From an uncultured Clostridia bacterium (lineage in GTDB: Bacteria > Bacillota > Clostridia > Oscillospirales > Acutalibacteraceae), in the NCBI GenBank assembly GCA_947624285.1, contig CANQJS010000002.1, positions 123,679-187,678 of the forward strand: DNA of 64,000 nt, given 5' to 3'. How positions within the stretch are numbered: the first letter of the stretch is position 1; every line of letters begins with the position of its first letter. Below are positions 28,874 through 39,265 of the stretch, piece after piece. A program made the translations under genes and the position numbers. The notes beneath the pieces are model-generated. The model made no database searches, had not been told where the DNA came from, and worked only from the letters and a program-made list of their open reading frames with translations.

Positions 28874-30145
28874 ATGGATAGCGATTCTGTCCGATTGATA
28901 GCGATAATGGTGGCGCTGGTTATTTTCAGCGCGTTTTTTTCCTCTGCCGAAACCGCGTTTTCATCTCTGAACACGGTGAAGTTAAAGGCGATGGGGGCAA
29001 ACGGAAAGCACAAAAAAGGAATTGCGCGCGCGCTTGCTCTCTCCGAGGATTACGATATAGTTCTTTCCACGATCCTTATCGGCAACAATCTTGTGAATAT
29101 CGCCTGCACCTCAATAGCCACGCTGGTGTTTACGGGCTTTTTGGGCGAGCAGCTCGGCACTACCGTTTCAACGATAGTGATGACGATTACCGTGCTGATT
29201 TTCGGCGAGGTCACTCCTAAGCAGATCGCAAAGGAAAAGGCGGAGGGCTACGCCGTACTAATCGCACCGATCGTAAAATTTTTTATTATCCTGTTCAGCC
29301 CGCTCAATTTCTTTTTCAGACTGTGGTCAAAGCTCATAACAAAGCTGTTTGGCATAAGCAAGGTTAAAACCGTGACAGAGGAGGAGCTTAAAACATATGT
29401 AAGCGAGGCTCATTCCGGCGGCGAGATAGACGAAAACGAATCAAAGCTGATACGCTCGTCCATAGAATTTGACGATATAGATGTATCCGATATTCTCACG
29501 CCGCGCGTCGATGTTGCGGCGGTGAGCAAATACGCCTCCTTTTCGGAGATAGAAAAGGTTTTCAGGGATAATAATTTCAGCCGCCTGCCCGTATATATAA
29601 ATGATATAGACCATATCGTGGGCATAATTCACCACCGTGATTTCGAGGCGGCAAGGGAACGGGGGCTCAAATCCCTGCGAACGATAATGAAGCCGGTAAC
29701 AACCGTTTCTCCCGATACGAAAATCTCAAAGCTTCTGCGCATATTGCAAAAGAATAAAACGCACCTTGCCGTTGTGGTGGATGAATTCGGCGGCACGGAG
29801 GGCATAGTCACTCTTGAGGATATACTTGAGGAGCTTGTAGGAGAAATATGGGACGAGCACGATGAAATATCGGTGGATATAGAAAAAATATCCGACACCG
29901 AATATATAGTCGACGGCTCGGCGTCTATTCAGGATTTTTTCGAGTATTTCGGCTTGATGGAGAGAGAGCAGGATATAACGACCGTCAACGGCTGGGTGAT
30001 GCTCAATACGGATAAGATACCGGAAGCGGGAGACGGCTTTGAATATAAAAATCTTAAAGTAAATGTGCTTTCAACAGACGGCAAGAGAGCGGATAAAATA
30101 AAAATTACTGTTTCGGAAAACGGTGAGGCAGATGTTTCTGAATAG
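28874..30145 (+). CDS. CNNM/CorC-like membrane protein (DUF21, CBS pair, CorC_HlyC)
   Basis: The 423-residue product has an N-terminal DUF21 transmembrane domain (about 1-180, with [13 protein letters not shown]), two CBS domains (about 205-330) that sense adenine nucleotides, and a C-terminal CorC_HlyC domain (about 345-420). Relatives export Mg2+ or cobalt or affect Na+/Mg2+ balance; the older name is hemolysin-like protein. The motif [11 protein letters not shown] in the DUF21 domain is typical. AAAGGAG precedes the ATG. It is the first gene of an operon with pth, mfd and an M23 peptidase; pth overlaps its end. Which cation is moved cannot be read from the sequence. Confidence 0.9.
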   Translation: MDSDSVRLIAIMVALVIFSAFFSSAETAFSSLNTVKLKAMGANGKHKKGIARALALSEDYDIVLSTILIGNNLVNIACTSIATLVFTGFLGEQLGTTVSTIVMTITVLIFGEVTPKQIAKEKAEGYAVLIAPIVKFFIILFSPLNFFFRLWSKLITKLFGISKVKTVTEEELKTYVSEAHSGGEIDENESKLIRSSIEFDDIDVSDILTPRVDVAAVSKYASFSEIEKVFRDNNFSRLPVYINDIDHIVGIIHHRDFEAARERGLKSLRTIMKPVTTVSPDTKISKLLRILQKNKTHLAVVVDEFGGTEGIVTLEDILEELVGEIWDEHDEISVDIEKISDTEYIVDGSASIQDFFEYFGLMEREQDITTVNGWVMLNTDKIPEAGDGFEYKNLKVNVLSTDGKRADKIKITVSENGEADVSE

Positions 30146-30737
30146 AAGAAAGCAATTTAATCTGGGCGGCTATGATTTTATCATAGCGGGGCTTGGAAAT
30201 CCCGGCGCAAAATATGAGATGACTCGGCATAACGCGGGTTTTCTCGCCATTGATATGCTGGCGATAAACGAGGGCGTTAATTTAAAAAGGCTGAAATTTC
30301 ACGCCCTTGTCGCCGATCTCACGATCGCAGGCAAAAGATGCCTTTTGATGAAGCCGCAGACCTTTATGAACAACTCGGGCGACGCGATAGGCGAGGCGGC
30401 GGCGTTTTATAAGATACCGCCGGAAAATGTGCTTGTTATTTCGGACGATATTACGCTTGATATGGGAACGGTGAGAATAAGGCGCAAGGGCTCTGCCGGC
30501 GGGCACAACGGGCTGAAAAGTATAATCGGTCGCCTCGGCTCGGAGGAATTTATGCGCATAAAAATCGGCGTGGGCAAGAAGCCCGATGACGATTACGACC
30601 AAATCGAATGGGTGCTTGCGCGGTTTCCAAAGGAAGATGAGCCGCAGTTAAAGGAGTCCCTGAAAAATGCCGTTTCCGCTATACCGTATATCGTCGGCGG
30701 TGAAATTGAGAAAGCAATGAATTTGTTTAATTCGTAA
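30132..30737 (+). CDS. pth: Peptidyl-tRNA hydrolase
   Basis: Pth releases tRNA from peptidyl-tRNA that has dropped off ribosomes. The 201-residue product carries the family motifs GLGNPG, TRHNAGF with the catalytic H33, MKPQTFMNNSG, VISDDITLD and GSAGGHNGLKS. It has about 12 extra residues before the usual start. ATG at 30132 lies 3 bases after GAGG and overlaps the end of the CorC-like gene by 14 bases; GTG at 30123 is an alternative. The pth-mfd arrangement is common in Firmicutes. Confidence 0.97.
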   Translation: MFLNRRKQFNLGGYDFIIAGLGNPGAKYEMTRHNAGFLAIDMLAINEGVNLKRLKFHALVADLTIAGKRCLLMKPQTFMNNSGDAIGEAAAFYKIPPENVLVISDDITLDMGTVRIRRKGSAGGHNGLKSIIGRLGSEEFMRIKIGVGKKPDDDYDQIEWVLARFPKEDEPQLKESLKNAVSAIPYIVGGEIEKAMNLFNS

Positions 30738-30758
30738 AGATAGAGGAAAAATCATAAT

Positions 30759-33700
30759 ATGTCTTGCTTTTCGGAAATTTTGAAAAAGAGCAATGAGTTT
30801 TTAAGCCTCGGCAAAAGCGTATCCCCCACGGGCGCGCCTGTCGGGGCAACAGGTGTTTCGGACGCCTTTAAAGCGCCTCTTATCCATTCTCTCATTGAGC
30901 AGAAGTCGGCAAGGGCGATAATAATAACGCCGGATGAGGCGTCCGCCGTAAAGCTGAAAGAGGATCTTTCGTCGCTTCAAAACGGCGTGCTGCTCTATCC
31001 CTCGCGCGAATTCACCTTTCAGCGCGTGGCGGGCGTATCACATGAGTTTGAGCATATCCGCCTCGGCGTTCTTTCAAAAATGATAAAGGGCGATTACAGC
31101 GCGGTGGTGTGCAGCGTAAACGCCGCGTGCCAGATGACTGTGCCGCCAAAGGCATTGGAGCAATTTTCGTTTAAAATAACCGAGGGCGATACGGTAGATA
31201 TATACGAAACGGCGGCTCGCTTTACCGCGGCGGGCTACAGCCGCTACGACCAAGTCGACGGCGTTTCTCAATTCTCGGTAAGGGGCGGCATAATAGATGT
31301 TTTCCCGCCGGGTGCGGCAGAGCCGTTCAGAATAGAGCTCTGGGGAGACACGGTCGATTCGATTTACACCTTTGACGCAGTCTCTCAAAGGCGCACGGCG
31401 TCGGCGAAAAGCGTGGAGATAATACCCGCCGAAGAGGTCCTTTTTAAAAACGCGGAAAAATTCGCGGAAAAAATCGAAAAGCTCGCCTCGTCTTTGAAGG
31501 GCAAGGCGATAAAGGCGAGGGAAAGTCTTAACGCCGACGCGGATATTTTGAAAAACGGCGGCTCTCTTGCGTGCGGCGACAGATATCTTCCGCTCGCGTA
31601 TGAAAGCATGGGGATCTTCGACTATGCCGACGGGCTTGTTTTCGCCTGCGAAACGGCAAAAATAAAGGAACGCCTCACGGCGCAGCAAAAGCTTATGGCG
31701 GAGCAGCTGAAATGGTATCTTGAAAGCGGCGATCTCTGCAAAGGGCTCGATAAATTTTTCCTTGATTTTGAAGAACTCGTAAATCAATATAATTCACACG
31801 GTGCGGTATATCTTGATTCCCTGCCGAGAGGCTCGTTTGATACGCCCGTTTCGCATCTTTCCTCATTCACCGTGCAGAGCTTCGGCGTCTGGGACGGCAC
31901 ATTGAAACGGCTTTGCGAAGAGATAAAGCCGCTTTACGACAGCGGTTACACCGTGTATGTTATGGCGGGCTCGCAAAGGGCGGGAAGAGCTCTCGCGCTC
32001 GATCTTTCAAACGAGGGATACAACGCCGTTTTCCTTGAAAAACCGCCACGCGAGTTTCAAGGCGGCGCAGTCACGGTAACGGGCGGCGCAGTCAGCCGCG
32101 GCTTTCTGCTTTCGGATATAAAATTCGCGCTTTTCACTTATTCAAAGACGGTGCAGAAAAAAAGCAAAGCGCGCCGAGCGGACGCCAAAAACGCGATACA
32201 TTCTCTTGACGAGCTCGCCGTGGGAGACTATATAGTCCACAATGTTCACGGGATAGGTATATTCGATGGGATACATTCGCTTGAAATAAAAAATGTCAAA
32301 AAGGATTATATAAAAATATCCTATGCGAAGGGAGACACGCTTTATGTTCCCGTAACGCAGCTTGACCTTGTTTCAAAATATGTCGGCCCGAGGGAGGACA
32401 GCAGAGTAAAAATAAACCGTCTCGGCGGCAGTGAATGGAAAAAGACGAAGGAGCGCGTTCGCGCCTCCGTCAGGGATATGGCAAAGGAGCTCATAGCGCT
32501 CTATGCGAAACGGCTGAGCACAAAGGGCTACGCCTTTTCCGAGGATACCGATATGCAGCGTGATTTTGAGCTTCGCTTTGCATACGATGAAACGGAGGAT
32601 CAGCTTCGCAGCGCGAATGAGATAAAGGGCGATATGGAGCGCCCCGCGCCTATGGACAGACTGCTGTGCGGCGATGTCGGCTTCGGAAAAACCGAGGTGG
32701 CGCTGAGGGCGGCGTTCAAATGCGTGTCCGAAAGCAAGCAGTGCGCCGTGCTTGTGCCCACAACGGTGCTGGCAATGCAGCATTTCAATACGATAAAGGC
32801 AAGAATGGAAGCGTTCCCCGTAAGAATAGAAATGCTTTCACGCTTTGTGCCGCCGAAAAGGCAAAAGCAGATCCTTGAGGATCTGGAGCAGGGAAAAGTA
32901 GATCTGCTGGTTGGCACTCACAGGATCATCAGCAGGGATATTAAATTCAAGGATCTCGGTCTGCTGATAGTTGATGAGGAGCAGCGCTTCGGCGTGGCGC
33001 AAAAGGAAAAGATAAAGGAAAAATTCCCAAAGGTCGATGTGCTCACACTGTCCGCCACCCCGATACCGAGAACACTGAATATGGCGATGAGCGGGATAAG
33101 AGATATGAGCATACTTGAGGAAGCGCCGGGCGACCGTCACCCCGTTCAAACATATGTTATCGAGTATGATTTCGATGTTCTTGTTGAGGCTATGGAGCGC
33201 GAGCTTCAAAGAGGCGGGCAGTGCTACTATCTTCACAACAATATAGACACTATAGAGCATACGGCGATACGCATTAAAAAAGCGCTCCCGTCGGCGAATG
33301 TGGGAATAGCCCACGGCAAAATGAGCGAGGAACAGCTTTCGGATGTGTGGGGCAGGCTTCTGAACGGCGAGATAGATATACTCGTCTGCACCACGATAAT
33401 TGAAACGGGTATAGATGTTGCGAATGTCAACACCCTGATAATTGAAAATTCCGACAGGATGGGGCTTGCTCAGCTTCATCAGATAAGAGGAAGAGTAGGC
33501 AGAAGCTCCCGCCGCGCCTTTGCGTATCTAACATTTACAAGAGGCAAGGAGCTTTCCGATGTGGCTTACAAAAGGCTGGAAGCCATAAGGGAATACACCG
33601 AATTCGGCTCAGGCTTCAAAATAGCTATGCGCGACCTTGAAATAAGGGGCGCGGGCTCTATTCTCGGCAGCCGCCAGCACGGGCATATGGAGGCGGTGGG

Positions 33701-34220
33701 CTACGATATGTATTTAAAGCTGCTCAGCGACGCGGTCGCTCAGGAAAAGGGAGAAATATCCGAAACCTCGCAGGAACGGGAATGCCTCATAGACCTGCCT
33801 GTTGACGCCCATATTCCCGAGGATTATATTTCCTCCACGGCCCACAGGCTTTCAATGTATAAGCGTATCGCGGCGATACGCAGCGACGCGGACGCCAACG
33901 ATGTTTTCGATGAGCTTAAGGACAGATTCGGACCTCCGCCGGAGGCAATATACGGGCTTGTTGAGATCGCCCTCCTCAGAAACGAGGCGGCAAGCATCGG
34001 CGTTTATGAAATTTCGCAAAAAAGCGGCTCCGTTTTGTTTTATATGAACGAGCCCGATATAAAGCTTGTTATGGCGCTCAATAAAGAAATGAAGGGCAGA
34101 GTTTTGCTTTCGGCAGGGAAAAAAGCGTATATCGCCGTAAAGACGGGCGGCGAAAGCTCCCTTGAAACGGCGAGAAATTCGCTTAAAATAATGAACGGCG
34201 TTTTGAATGAAAATGTATAA
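30759..34220 (+). CDS. mfd: Transcription-repair coupling factor
   Basis: Mfd removes RNA polymerase stalled at DNA lesions and recruits UvrABC. The 1153-residue product has the full set of domains: UvrB-homology region with [10 protein letters not shown], the RNA polymerase-interacting domain (about 480-550, VHGIGIF), the RecG-like translocase with Walker [12 protein letters not shown] and DEEQRFG, helicase motifs including QIRGRVGRS, and the C-terminal TRCF regulatory domain. Length matches the family. GAGG precedes the ATG 21 bases after pth. Confidence 0.98.
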   Translation: MSCFSEILKKSNEFLSLGKSVSPTGAPVGATGVSDAFKAPLIHSLIEQKSARAIIITPDEASAVKLKEDLSSLQNGVLLYPSREFTFQRVAGVSHEFEHIRLGVLSKMIKGDYSAVVCSVNAACQMTVPPKALEQFSFKITEGDTVDIYETAARFTAAGYSRYDQVDGVSQFSVRGGIIDVFPPGAAEPFRIELWGDTVDSIYTFDAVSQRRTASAKSVEIIPAEEVLFKNAEKFAEKIEKLASSLKGKAIKARESLNADADILKNGGSLACGDRYLPLAYESMGIFDYADGLVFACETAKIKERLTAQQKLMAEQLKWYLESGDLCKGLDKFFLDFEELVNQYNSHGAVYLDSLPRGSFDTPVSHLSSFTVQSFGVWDGTLKRLCEEIKPLYDSGYTVYVMAGSQRAGRALALDLSNEGYNAVFLEKPPREFQGGAVTVTGGAVSRGFLLSDIKFALFTYSKTVQKKSKARRADAKNAIHSLDELAVGDYIVHNVHGIGIFDGIHSLEIKNVKKDYIKISYAKGDTLYVPVTQLDLVSKYVGPREDSRVKINRLGGSEWKKTKERVRASVRDMAKELIALYAKRLSTKGYAFSEDTDMQRDFELRFAYDETEDQLRSANEIKGDMERPAPMDRLLCGDVGFGKTEVALRAAFKCVSESKQCAVLVPTTVLAMQHFNTIKARMEAFPVRIEMLSRFVPPKRQKQILEDLEQGKVDLLVGTHRIISRDIKFKDLGLLIVDEEQRFGVAQKEKIKEKFPKVDVLTLSATPIPRTLNMAMSGIRDMSILEEAPGDRHPVQTYVIEYDFDVLVEAMERELQRGGQCYYLHNNIDTIEHTAIRIKKALPSANVGIAHGKMSEEQLSDVWGRLLNGEIDILVCTTIIETGIDVANVNTLIIENSDRMGLAQLHQIRGRVGRSSRRAFAYLTFTRGKELSDVAYKRLEAIREYTEFGSGFKIAMRDLEIRGAGSILGSRQHGHMEAVGYDMYLKLLSDAVAQEKGEISETSQERECLIDLPVDAHIPEDYISSTAHRLSMYKRIAAIRSDADANDVFDELKDRFGPPPEAIYGLVEIALLRNEAASIGVYEISQKSGSVLFYMNEPDIKLVMALNKEMKGRVLLSAGKKAYIAVKTGGESSLETARNSLKIMNGVLNENV

Positions 34221-34261
34221 TACAAATCACCCGTGGGCATAATGCTTTTGAGGTGTTTTAT

Positions 34262-34963
34262 ATGTCATCAAATTCAAAAGCAAACAGAGGAAATAAAAAT
34301 ATGCGGGCGCTGTTTTCCGTCATATGTATTTCTATTATTGCCCTCGGGCTTATCGTTTATTTCTCCACCCGATCGGGCAATAACGATATTGTAAACGAAA
34401 ATACGACGATTGAAGATACATCGGCGGTGCAAAACAGCGTTACGGTGGAGGACACCACGGCCCAGCCCTCCACAACAAAGCCCACTACCGAAAAGAAACC
34501 GGAAACAACAAAGGAAAGCACATCGATGCCGCTTTCCGACACTAACACGCCGTATGTGAGCTTTTATAAGTATCCGATAGGCGAAACGGTGGCAAAGGGT
34601 TATACGGAGGAGCTTGTGTTCAACGCTACCATGGGAGATTACAGAAGCCACACCGCGGTGGATTTTAAAGGCAGCGAGGGCGAGGAGGTCTACGCCATAA
34701 ACGACGGGATCGTGCTCACCGTTTACAACGACGGTATGTGCGGTATGACTGTTGAAATAGACCACGGCGGCACGCTTGTGGCAAAATACAGCGGGCTCGA
34801 TGTGGTAAATGTTTCAAAGGGCGATTCGGTTATGATAGGCTCAACGATAGGAACTCTCGGCAAGGTGCCGTTTGAATCGGCGGACGGATGCCACCTTCAT
34901 CTTGAAACAAGATTTGAGGGCAAATGCGTAAATCCGCTTGATATCATGGGAAAAACCGACTGA
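34262..34963 (+). CDS. Membrane-anchored M23 peptidase, SpoIIQ-like
   Basis: The 233-residue product has a cytoplasmic N-terminus, one transmembrane helix (about 16-35), a Thr/Lys/Pro/Glu linker (45-92) and a C-terminal LytM/M23 domain. The zinc ligands are intact: H130 and D134 (HTAVD) and the HLH pair H211/H213. The size and layout match SpoIIQ, the forespore channel protein of endospore formers, whose clostridial forms keep the zinc site. A general cell-wall endopeptidase is the alternative. ATG at 34262 has GAGG upstream. It is the last gene of the corC-like-pth-mfd operon; no sigma-F promoter was identified, which weakens the sporulation reading. Confidence 0.8.
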   Translation: MSSNSKANRGNKNMRALFSVICISIIALGLIVYFSTRSGNNDIVNENTTIEDTSAVQNSVTVEDTTAQPSTTKPTTEKKPETTKESTSMPLSDTNTPYVSFYKYPIGETVAKGYTEELVFNATMGDYRSHTAVDFKGSEGEEVYAINDGIVLTVYNDGMCGMTVEIDHGGTLVAKYSGLDVVNVSKGDSVMIGSTIGTLGKVPFESADGCHLHLETRFEGKCVNPLDIMGKTD

Positions 34964-34975
34964 TAAAAGCGAAAA

Positions 34976-35022
34976 AACGACTGCAAGCATATCCTTTTCG
35001 GATCACTTGCAGCCGTTTTTTT
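34976..35022. terminator. Bidirectional terminator after the mfd operon
   Basis: CTGCAAG (34981-34987) pairs with CTTGCAG (35006-35012) within a longer stem with an inner ATCC/GGAT helix. A run of seven T follows on the plus strand, and GAAAAAACG provides U residues on the minus strand. Confidence 0.85.
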
Positions 35023-35059
35023 GTTTGTTTTATATTCCCTTTTAAGCGAGCTTTACTTG

Positions 35060-36118
35060 CTACTTCGCAAAGAAGGTGTAGGCTATATACGCCGCATAAC
35101 CCGCCAGCATTATAATGCCTTGGGAACGGTGAAATTTCTTTGTTATTATAGTCGGGATCACAGCCACGGAAATAGCGGCGAGGCATACTATCATATCGAT
35201 CTCAACGGAGGGCGCCGAAACCGCCAGCATACCGTTGCCGCCGCCTGCCGAGACCGCGGAGCATATGGGAAGAATGAGGGAGAGGTCTATTATATTCGCA
35301 CCGAGGATATTGCCGACGGAAAGTGAGCCCGCCTTTTTGCGAATGGCGGTAATGGTGGTGACAAGCTCGGGAAGCGAAGTGCCTATCGCTATGGCGAAAA
35401 CGCTTATTATTCTTTGGGGAATGCCGAGGCTTTCGGCTATCTGCGTGCCGTAGTTGACGAGAAGCTGCGCGCCAACAACGATCCCCGCCGCGCCGAGTAC
35501 GAAAAAGGCTATGTTTTTAGCCCAATCCTTCGATGTTGCGGAGGCTTTGGTGGGGATAACGCCATCTTCCGGCTGGAGACCGATATTATCGGGGCTCGGC
35601 TCTACCTGTATGTTTTCCCTTTTGAGGGATATAAAGTTTTCGATAAAGAAAGCTATAAAGAGCACGACAAGAACGACTATGCCCGCCCAAGTGAGGTGAT
35701 AGTACATATTCGTTTCGCCCTCAAAGGTAAGCTCCTCTTTTTTGGTGAATATGCACCCCAAAACAAGCGCAACGGAAGTTCCCAGCATAATAAGCGCCTT
35801 CGGGGTAAATTCTTTGCGCTTAACGGTAAACGGCATACAAACGATGAATAATCCGAGTATCATAGCAGAGTTTGCCGTTACGGAGCCGATGGCGTTCCCC
35901 GCCGCCATATCAACATTGCCCTGCGCCGTTGCCGTTATGCTCACTATCATTTCGGGAAGCGTTGTTGCTATAGAAACGATAGTTGCGCCGATAACAAATT
36001 TCGGAACTCCGGCGACCTCGGCTATCCAGCTTGCGGAATCAACGAACCAGTCTCCGCCCTTGATAATAAGCACAAGACCAACGATAAAAAGAACATACAT
36101 TAAAACAGTTGCGCCCAT
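35060..36118 (-). CDS. Calcium/sodium antiporter-type exchanger (CaCA family, YrbG-like)
   Basis: The 352-residue product has the two inverted halves of cation/Ca2+ exchangers. The alpha-repeats are GATIVSIATTLPEMIVSI near residue 43 and AIGTSLPELVTTITAI near residue 245, each with the acidic residue that binds cation, flanked by about ten hydrophobic helices. An acidic cytoplasmic loop of some 50 residues lies in the middle. It exchanges Ca2+ (or a similar ion) for Na+ or H+. The start is preceded by GGGCGG and by a consensus promoter. It is monocistronic. Confidence 0.92.
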   Translation of the reverse strand: MGATVLMYVLFIVGLVLIIKGGDWFVDSASWIAEVAGVPKFVIGATIVSIATTLPEMIVSITATAQGNVDMAAGNAIGSVTANSAMILGLFIVCMPFTVKRKEFTPKALIMLGTSVALVLGCIFTKKEELTFEGETNMYYHLTWAGIVVLVVLFIAFFIENFISLKRENIQVEPSPDNIGLQPEDGVIPTKASATSKDWAKNIAFFVLGAAGIVVGAQLLVNYGTQIAESLGIPQRIISVFAIAIGTSLPELVTTITAIRKKAGSLSVGNILGANIIDLSLILPICSAVSAGGGNGMLAVSAPSVEIDMIVCLAAISVAVIPTIITKKFHRSQGIIMLAGYAAYIAYTFFAK

Positions 36119-36149
36119 AATAAACCGCCCTAAAAAATTAGTTTAAATA

Positions 36150-36178
36150 ATATTAACCCTAATTGCCGCTCTTGTCAA
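36150..36178 (-). promoter_or_regulatory. Promoter of the CaCA exchanger gene
   Basis: On the minus strand TTGACA (36178-36173), 17 bp spacer, TAATAT (36155-36150). Confidence 0.75.
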
Positions 36179-36198
36179 TGATGAGAGCTATTTATTTA

Positions 36199-36229
36199 TT
36201 GACTGTTGCCAAATTCTGCTTTATATGAT
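36199..36229 (+). promoter_or_regulatory. Probable promoter of the CapA-like gene
   Basis: TTGACT (36199-36204) and TATGAT (36224-36229) with a 19 bp spacer. The start of transcription would fall near 36236, which argues against translation from the ATG at 36233. Confidence 0.4.
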
Positions 36230-36268
36230 AAAATGGCACTGAATTTTTGTTTAAGGCTGTGTGTTTTA

Positions 36269-37474
36269 TTGAGTTTGAATGAAGCCGACAGAATAAAGCT
36301 CATTGAGATATTGATACCCGCGCTTATTGCCGTTTCCATATTTACGGCGTTTATCGTAAGCGGCCATGTCACCAAAAATCTTGATGAGACAAATCCCACT
36401 GCCGTGACCCTTGAAAAAGACGAGGGTCAAGCGGCGGTGTCAAAATCATCGGGGTCGGGCTCCGTCACCTTAGTAGCGGTTGGAGACAATTTAATTCAAA
36501 GCCCCCTTATAGCGGCGGGGCAGTCTGAGGATAAGGGTGAGGATTACAGTTCGTTTTACGCGAATATCGGCAAGTATATTTCCTCCGCCGATATTGCCGC
36601 CATAAATCAGGAGACGGTGCTGGGCGGCTCGGAATTTCCCTACACGGGCTATCCTCTCTACAATACGCCGTGGGCGGTTGCCGACGCGGCGGTAGATGCG
36701 GGCTTCAATCTGTTTACCTGCGCCACGGAGCATGCGCTCGATATGGGCTTTGAGGGCATCCGGCAGGAATGCGCTTATTTTGAGAAGCACCCCGATGTCA
36801 TCCACACGGGCACATATTCCTCCGAAACGGATCACAACAGCATTACATATGTAAAAAAGAATAATATAGTTTTCGCCCTGCTGAATTACACTCAGGGCAC
36901 AAACGGCATACTCGCACCGGACGACAAGCAGTGGTGCGTTGATATTATGGAAAGGGAAAAGATAACGAGCGATGTGACAAAGGCGCGTGAAAACGCCGAT
37001 GTGGTTGTTGTATTCGCCCATTGGGGAACGGAAAACAGCTCGACGGTTTCCTCCTATCAAAAAGAGTATGTGCAGCTTTTCTCGGATCTGGGCGTAGATA
37101 TAGTCATCGGCAGCCATCCTCATGTTTTGCAGCCTGTGGAATGGGTGGAAAATTCCCAAACGGGCGGCAAAATGCTTGTTTATTACTCGCTGGGCAATTT
37201 TATTTCCTATCAAGCCGGACTCGATCAGCTATGCGGAGGTATGGCGCAGATAAAAATCGATAAAACATCGCAGGGGATAACGATTTCCTCGGCTAAGCTC
37301 ATTCCCACGGTTTGCCTTTATAGTGAAGACGGCGGGGATTACAGCTTTACCGTCTATGCCCTGCCCGATTATACAAAGGATAAGGCGCAGACTCATAAGC
37401 TCTATGATTCGGGGGCAACTCCCGAATACTTCACGGAGCTGGTAAACGGCGTTATCTCAAAAGAATTTTTGTAA
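36269..37474 (+). CDS. CapA-family membrane-anchored metallophosphoesterase-like protein
   Basis: The product (about 401 residues) has an N-terminal transmembrane anchor (about 10-32 from the chosen start), a short linker and the PGA_cap domain of CapA proteins. Domain marks are VGDNL, NQETVLGG, NLFTCATEHALDMG, FAHWGTE and GSHPHVLQPVE, with the His and Asp residues of a calcineurin-like metal site. CapA proteins take part in poly-gamma-glutamate capsule export; many Clostridia carry stand-alone CapA-like genes without capBC, as here, and their role is not known. The start is uncertain: TTG at 36269 has AAGG upstream and fits the promoter, while ATG at 36233 has no site. Confidence 0.85.
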   Translation: MSLNEADRIKLIEILIPALIAVSIFTAFIVSGHVTKNLDETNPTAVTLEKDEGQAAVSKSSGSGSVTLVAVGDNLIQSPLIAAGQSEDKGEDYSSFYANIGKYISSADIAAINQETVLGGSEFPYTGYPLYNTPWAVADAAVDAGFNLFTCATEHALDMGFEGIRQECAYFEKHPDVIHTGTYSSETDHNSITYVKKNNIVFALLNYTQGTNGILAPDDKQWCVDIMEREKITSDVTKARENADVVVVFAHWGTENSSTVSSYQKEYVQLFSDLGVDIVIGSHPHVLQPVEWVENSQTGGKMLVYYSLGNFISYQAGLDQLCGGMAQIKIDKTSQGITISSAKLIPTVCLYSEDGGDYSFTVYALPDYTKDKAQTHKLYDSGATPEYFTELVNGVISKEFL

Positions 37475-37541
37475 AATGCACAAAAGTTATTTGATAATTG
37501 CGCTCGGAAAACCGCACATTATATAAAATTGCGGAATTTCG

Positions 37542-37571
37542 TTGACTTTTTTTCGACAAGGCGGATATAAT
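37542..37571 (+). promoter_or_regulatory. Promoter of glnA
   Basis: TTGACT (37542-37547), 18 bp spacer, TATAAT (37566-37571); transcription should start near 37578, ahead of the leader hairpin. Confidence 0.8.
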
Positions 37572-37586
37572 GAAAGAGCAGTAAGA

Positions 37587-37620
37587 ACAAAGGCGTTCCG
37601 ATTTTTCGGAGCGCCTTTGT
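37587..37620 (+). promoter_or_regulatory. Long hairpin in the glnA leader (possible attenuator)
   Basis: ACAAAGGCGTTCCGA (37587-37601) pairs over 15 positions, with a single G-U, with TCGGAGCGCCTTTGT (37606-37620); the loop is TTTT. It begins about 10 bases into the glnA transcript and is followed by CTGTTT, then the GGAGG site. It could be a terminator-attenuator, a stability element or a protein site. Confidence 0.65.
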
Positions 37621-37652
37621 CTGTTTATAATCATAATCGGAGGTAATGAATT

Positions 37653-38993
37653 ATGAGCAAATTTACAAAAGAGCAAATACTTAAAGACGCAGAAGAAAAA
37701 AATGTTGAGTTTGTAAGGCTTCAGTTCACCGATGTTTTCGGCTTGATGAAGAATGTTGCCATCACCGTTTCACAGCTTGAAAAGGCGCTTGATAACGAGT
37801 GCATGTTCGACGGCTCCTCCATAGACGGATTTGTCCGCATCGACGAGTCCGATATGTATCTTCATCCCGATCTCGATTCGTGGTCGATTTTCCCGTGGAG
37901 GACATTTAACGGCAAGACAACGGCGCGCCTTATCTGCTCCGTATATATGGCGGACAATAAGACTCCGTTTTTGGGCGATCCCAAGAATGTGCTTAAAAAG
38001 GTCATCGCCGAGGCGGAAGAAATGGGCTACGGCTTCAATGTTGGCCCCGAGCTTGAATTTTTCCTCTTCAAGAGGGATGAGGACGGCAATCCGACTACGC
38101 AGATGACGGATAAGGGCGGTTATTTTGACCTCAACCCCATCGACGCGGGCGAAAACTGCCGCCGCGATATATGCCTTGCCCTTGAGGATATGGGCTATGA
38201 GATCGAGGCTTCTCACCATGAGGTCGCCGAGTCACAGCACGAGATAGATTTCAGATTTGACGATGTAATGACAACGGCGGACAGGGTAATGACCTTCAAG
38301 CATGTTGTTAAAACATATGCCACAAAGCACGGCCTTTATGCCACATTTATGGCAAAGCCCGTTTTCGGCATCAACGGCTCGGGTATGCACACAAATATGA
38401 GCCTTTACAAGCTTGCCGACGGCTCGAATGCCTTTGACGACCCGTCCGATCCTCTCGGCCTTTCTAAAACCGCCTATTCGTTTATAGCCGGAATTATCGC
38501 GCACATCAAGGGCATAACGCCGTTTTCAAATCCCACCACAAACTCATATAAGAGGCTTGTTCCGGGCTATGAAGCGCCCTGCTATATCGCGTGGTCGGCG
38601 TCAAACCGCTCATCGCTTGTTCGTATTCCCGCCGCGAGAGGTAAGGGAACGCGCGTTGAGCTGCGCTGCCCCGATCCCACATGCAATCCGTATCTTGAAA
38701 TGGCGCTTTGCCTTGCCGCCGGACTTGACGGCATAAAGAAGAATATGACGCCTCCCGTGCCCGTTGATTACAATGTATTCGACCTGAATTCCGCGGAGCG
38801 TGAGAAAGCGGGTATCGACTGCCTGCCCGGCAACCTTATAGAGGCCGTTAATGCTGCGGAGGCAGACCCGTTCGTAAGAGAAACTGTCGGCGACCATGTT
38901 TTCAACGCCTATATCGAGGGCAAGAAGAACGAGTGGGATGAATACCGCACTCAGGTTACCGAGTGGGAGATAAAGAGATATCTCAAAAAGTAA
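37653..38993 (+). CDS. glnA: Glutamine synthetase, type I (GSI-alpha)
   Basis: Glutamine synthetase joins ammonium to glutamate using ATP, the first step of high-affinity nitrogen assimilation. The 446-residue product has the family motifs FDGSSIDGF, the ATP-binding region near [17 protein letters not shown], and [13 protein letters not shown]. It lacks the 25-residue insertion and adenylylation tyrosine of GSI-beta enzymes, so control would be by feedback and by regulators rather than adenylylation. CGGAGG lies 8 bases before the ATG. A strong promoter and a long leader hairpin precede it; amt with a fused PII domain lies 289 bases downstream. Confidence 0.98.
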   Translation: MSKFTKEQILKDAEEKNVEFVRLQFTDVFGLMKNVAITVSQLEKALDNECMFDGSSIDGFVRIDESDMYLHPDLDSWSIFPWRTFNGKTTARLICSVYMADNKTPFLGDPKNVLKKVIAEAEEMGYGFNVGPELEFFLFKRDEDGNPTTQMTDKGGYFDLNPIDAGENCRRDICLALEDMGYEIEASHHEVAESQHEIDFRFDDVMTTADRVMTFKHVVKTYATKHGLYATFMAKPVFGINGSGMHTNMSLYKLADGSNAFDDPSDPLGLSKTAYSFIAGIIAHIKGITPFSNPTTNSYKRLVPGYEAPCYIAWSASNRSSLVRIPAARGKGTRVELRCPDPTCNPYLEMALCLAAGLDGIKKNMTPPVPVDYNVFDLNSAEREKAGIDCLPGNLIEAVNAAEADPFVRETVGDHVFNAYIEGKKNEWDEYRTQVTEWEIKRYLKK

Positions 38994-39019
38994 TGCGTTG
39001 CCTTTTAAAAAAACCCTCT

Positions 39020-39102
39020 CTTTAGGCTGAAAATGCCGTTTGATAAAGGTCGGCGCGGATAACGCCCGCGTCGGCCGCTCAAATACACAAAGGAGTGTAT
39101 TT
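39020..39102 (+). promoter_or_regulatory. Folded RNA segment upstream of the glnA-amt intercistronic terminator
   Basis: CTTTA-GGC...GCC...TAAAG (39020-39047) is followed directly by an 11-bp GC-rich hairpin, GGTCGGCGCGG (39048-39058) with CCGCGTCGGCC (39066-39076). AAATACA (39081-39087) can pair with TGTATTT (39096-39102), which is exclusive with the 5' arm of the terminator at 39089. The layout resembles a riboswitch or antiterminator switch, but no known class was recognised. Confidence 0.45.
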
Positions 39103-39140
39103 CATTGCTTTTGCAGGTGAAATGCGCTCCTTTTTACTTT
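39089..39140 (+). terminator. Intrinsic terminator between glnA and amt-PII
   Basis: A 16-bp stem of 39089-39104 with 39118-39133 (AAAGGAG/CTCCTTT plus nine more pairs, two G-U) is followed by TTTTTACTTTTT. Transcription of amt must either start afterwards or read through it. Confidence 0.8.
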
Positions 39141-39214
39141 TTATCGGTTTGTGCCCGTGGCGGGTTTGCGGCTTTATGCCCGCCGGCGGGCATAGATACC
39201 CCGGGGTAAAGCCC

Positions 39215-39265
39215 CGAATTGAATAAGCGCGCTTGGAGCGCAAAAAAATCTCTGTCTTTAATCAA
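39215..39265 (+). other. Hairpins in the amt-PII leader
   Basis: Between the terminator and the amt start lie TATGCCCG-CCGG-CGGGCATA, CGGGG-TAAAG-CCCCG and GCGC-GCTTGGA-GCGC stems in sequence. No clear sigma-A promoter was found, so these belong either to a longer transcript from glnA or to an undetected one. Positions are approximate. Confidence 0.4.
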
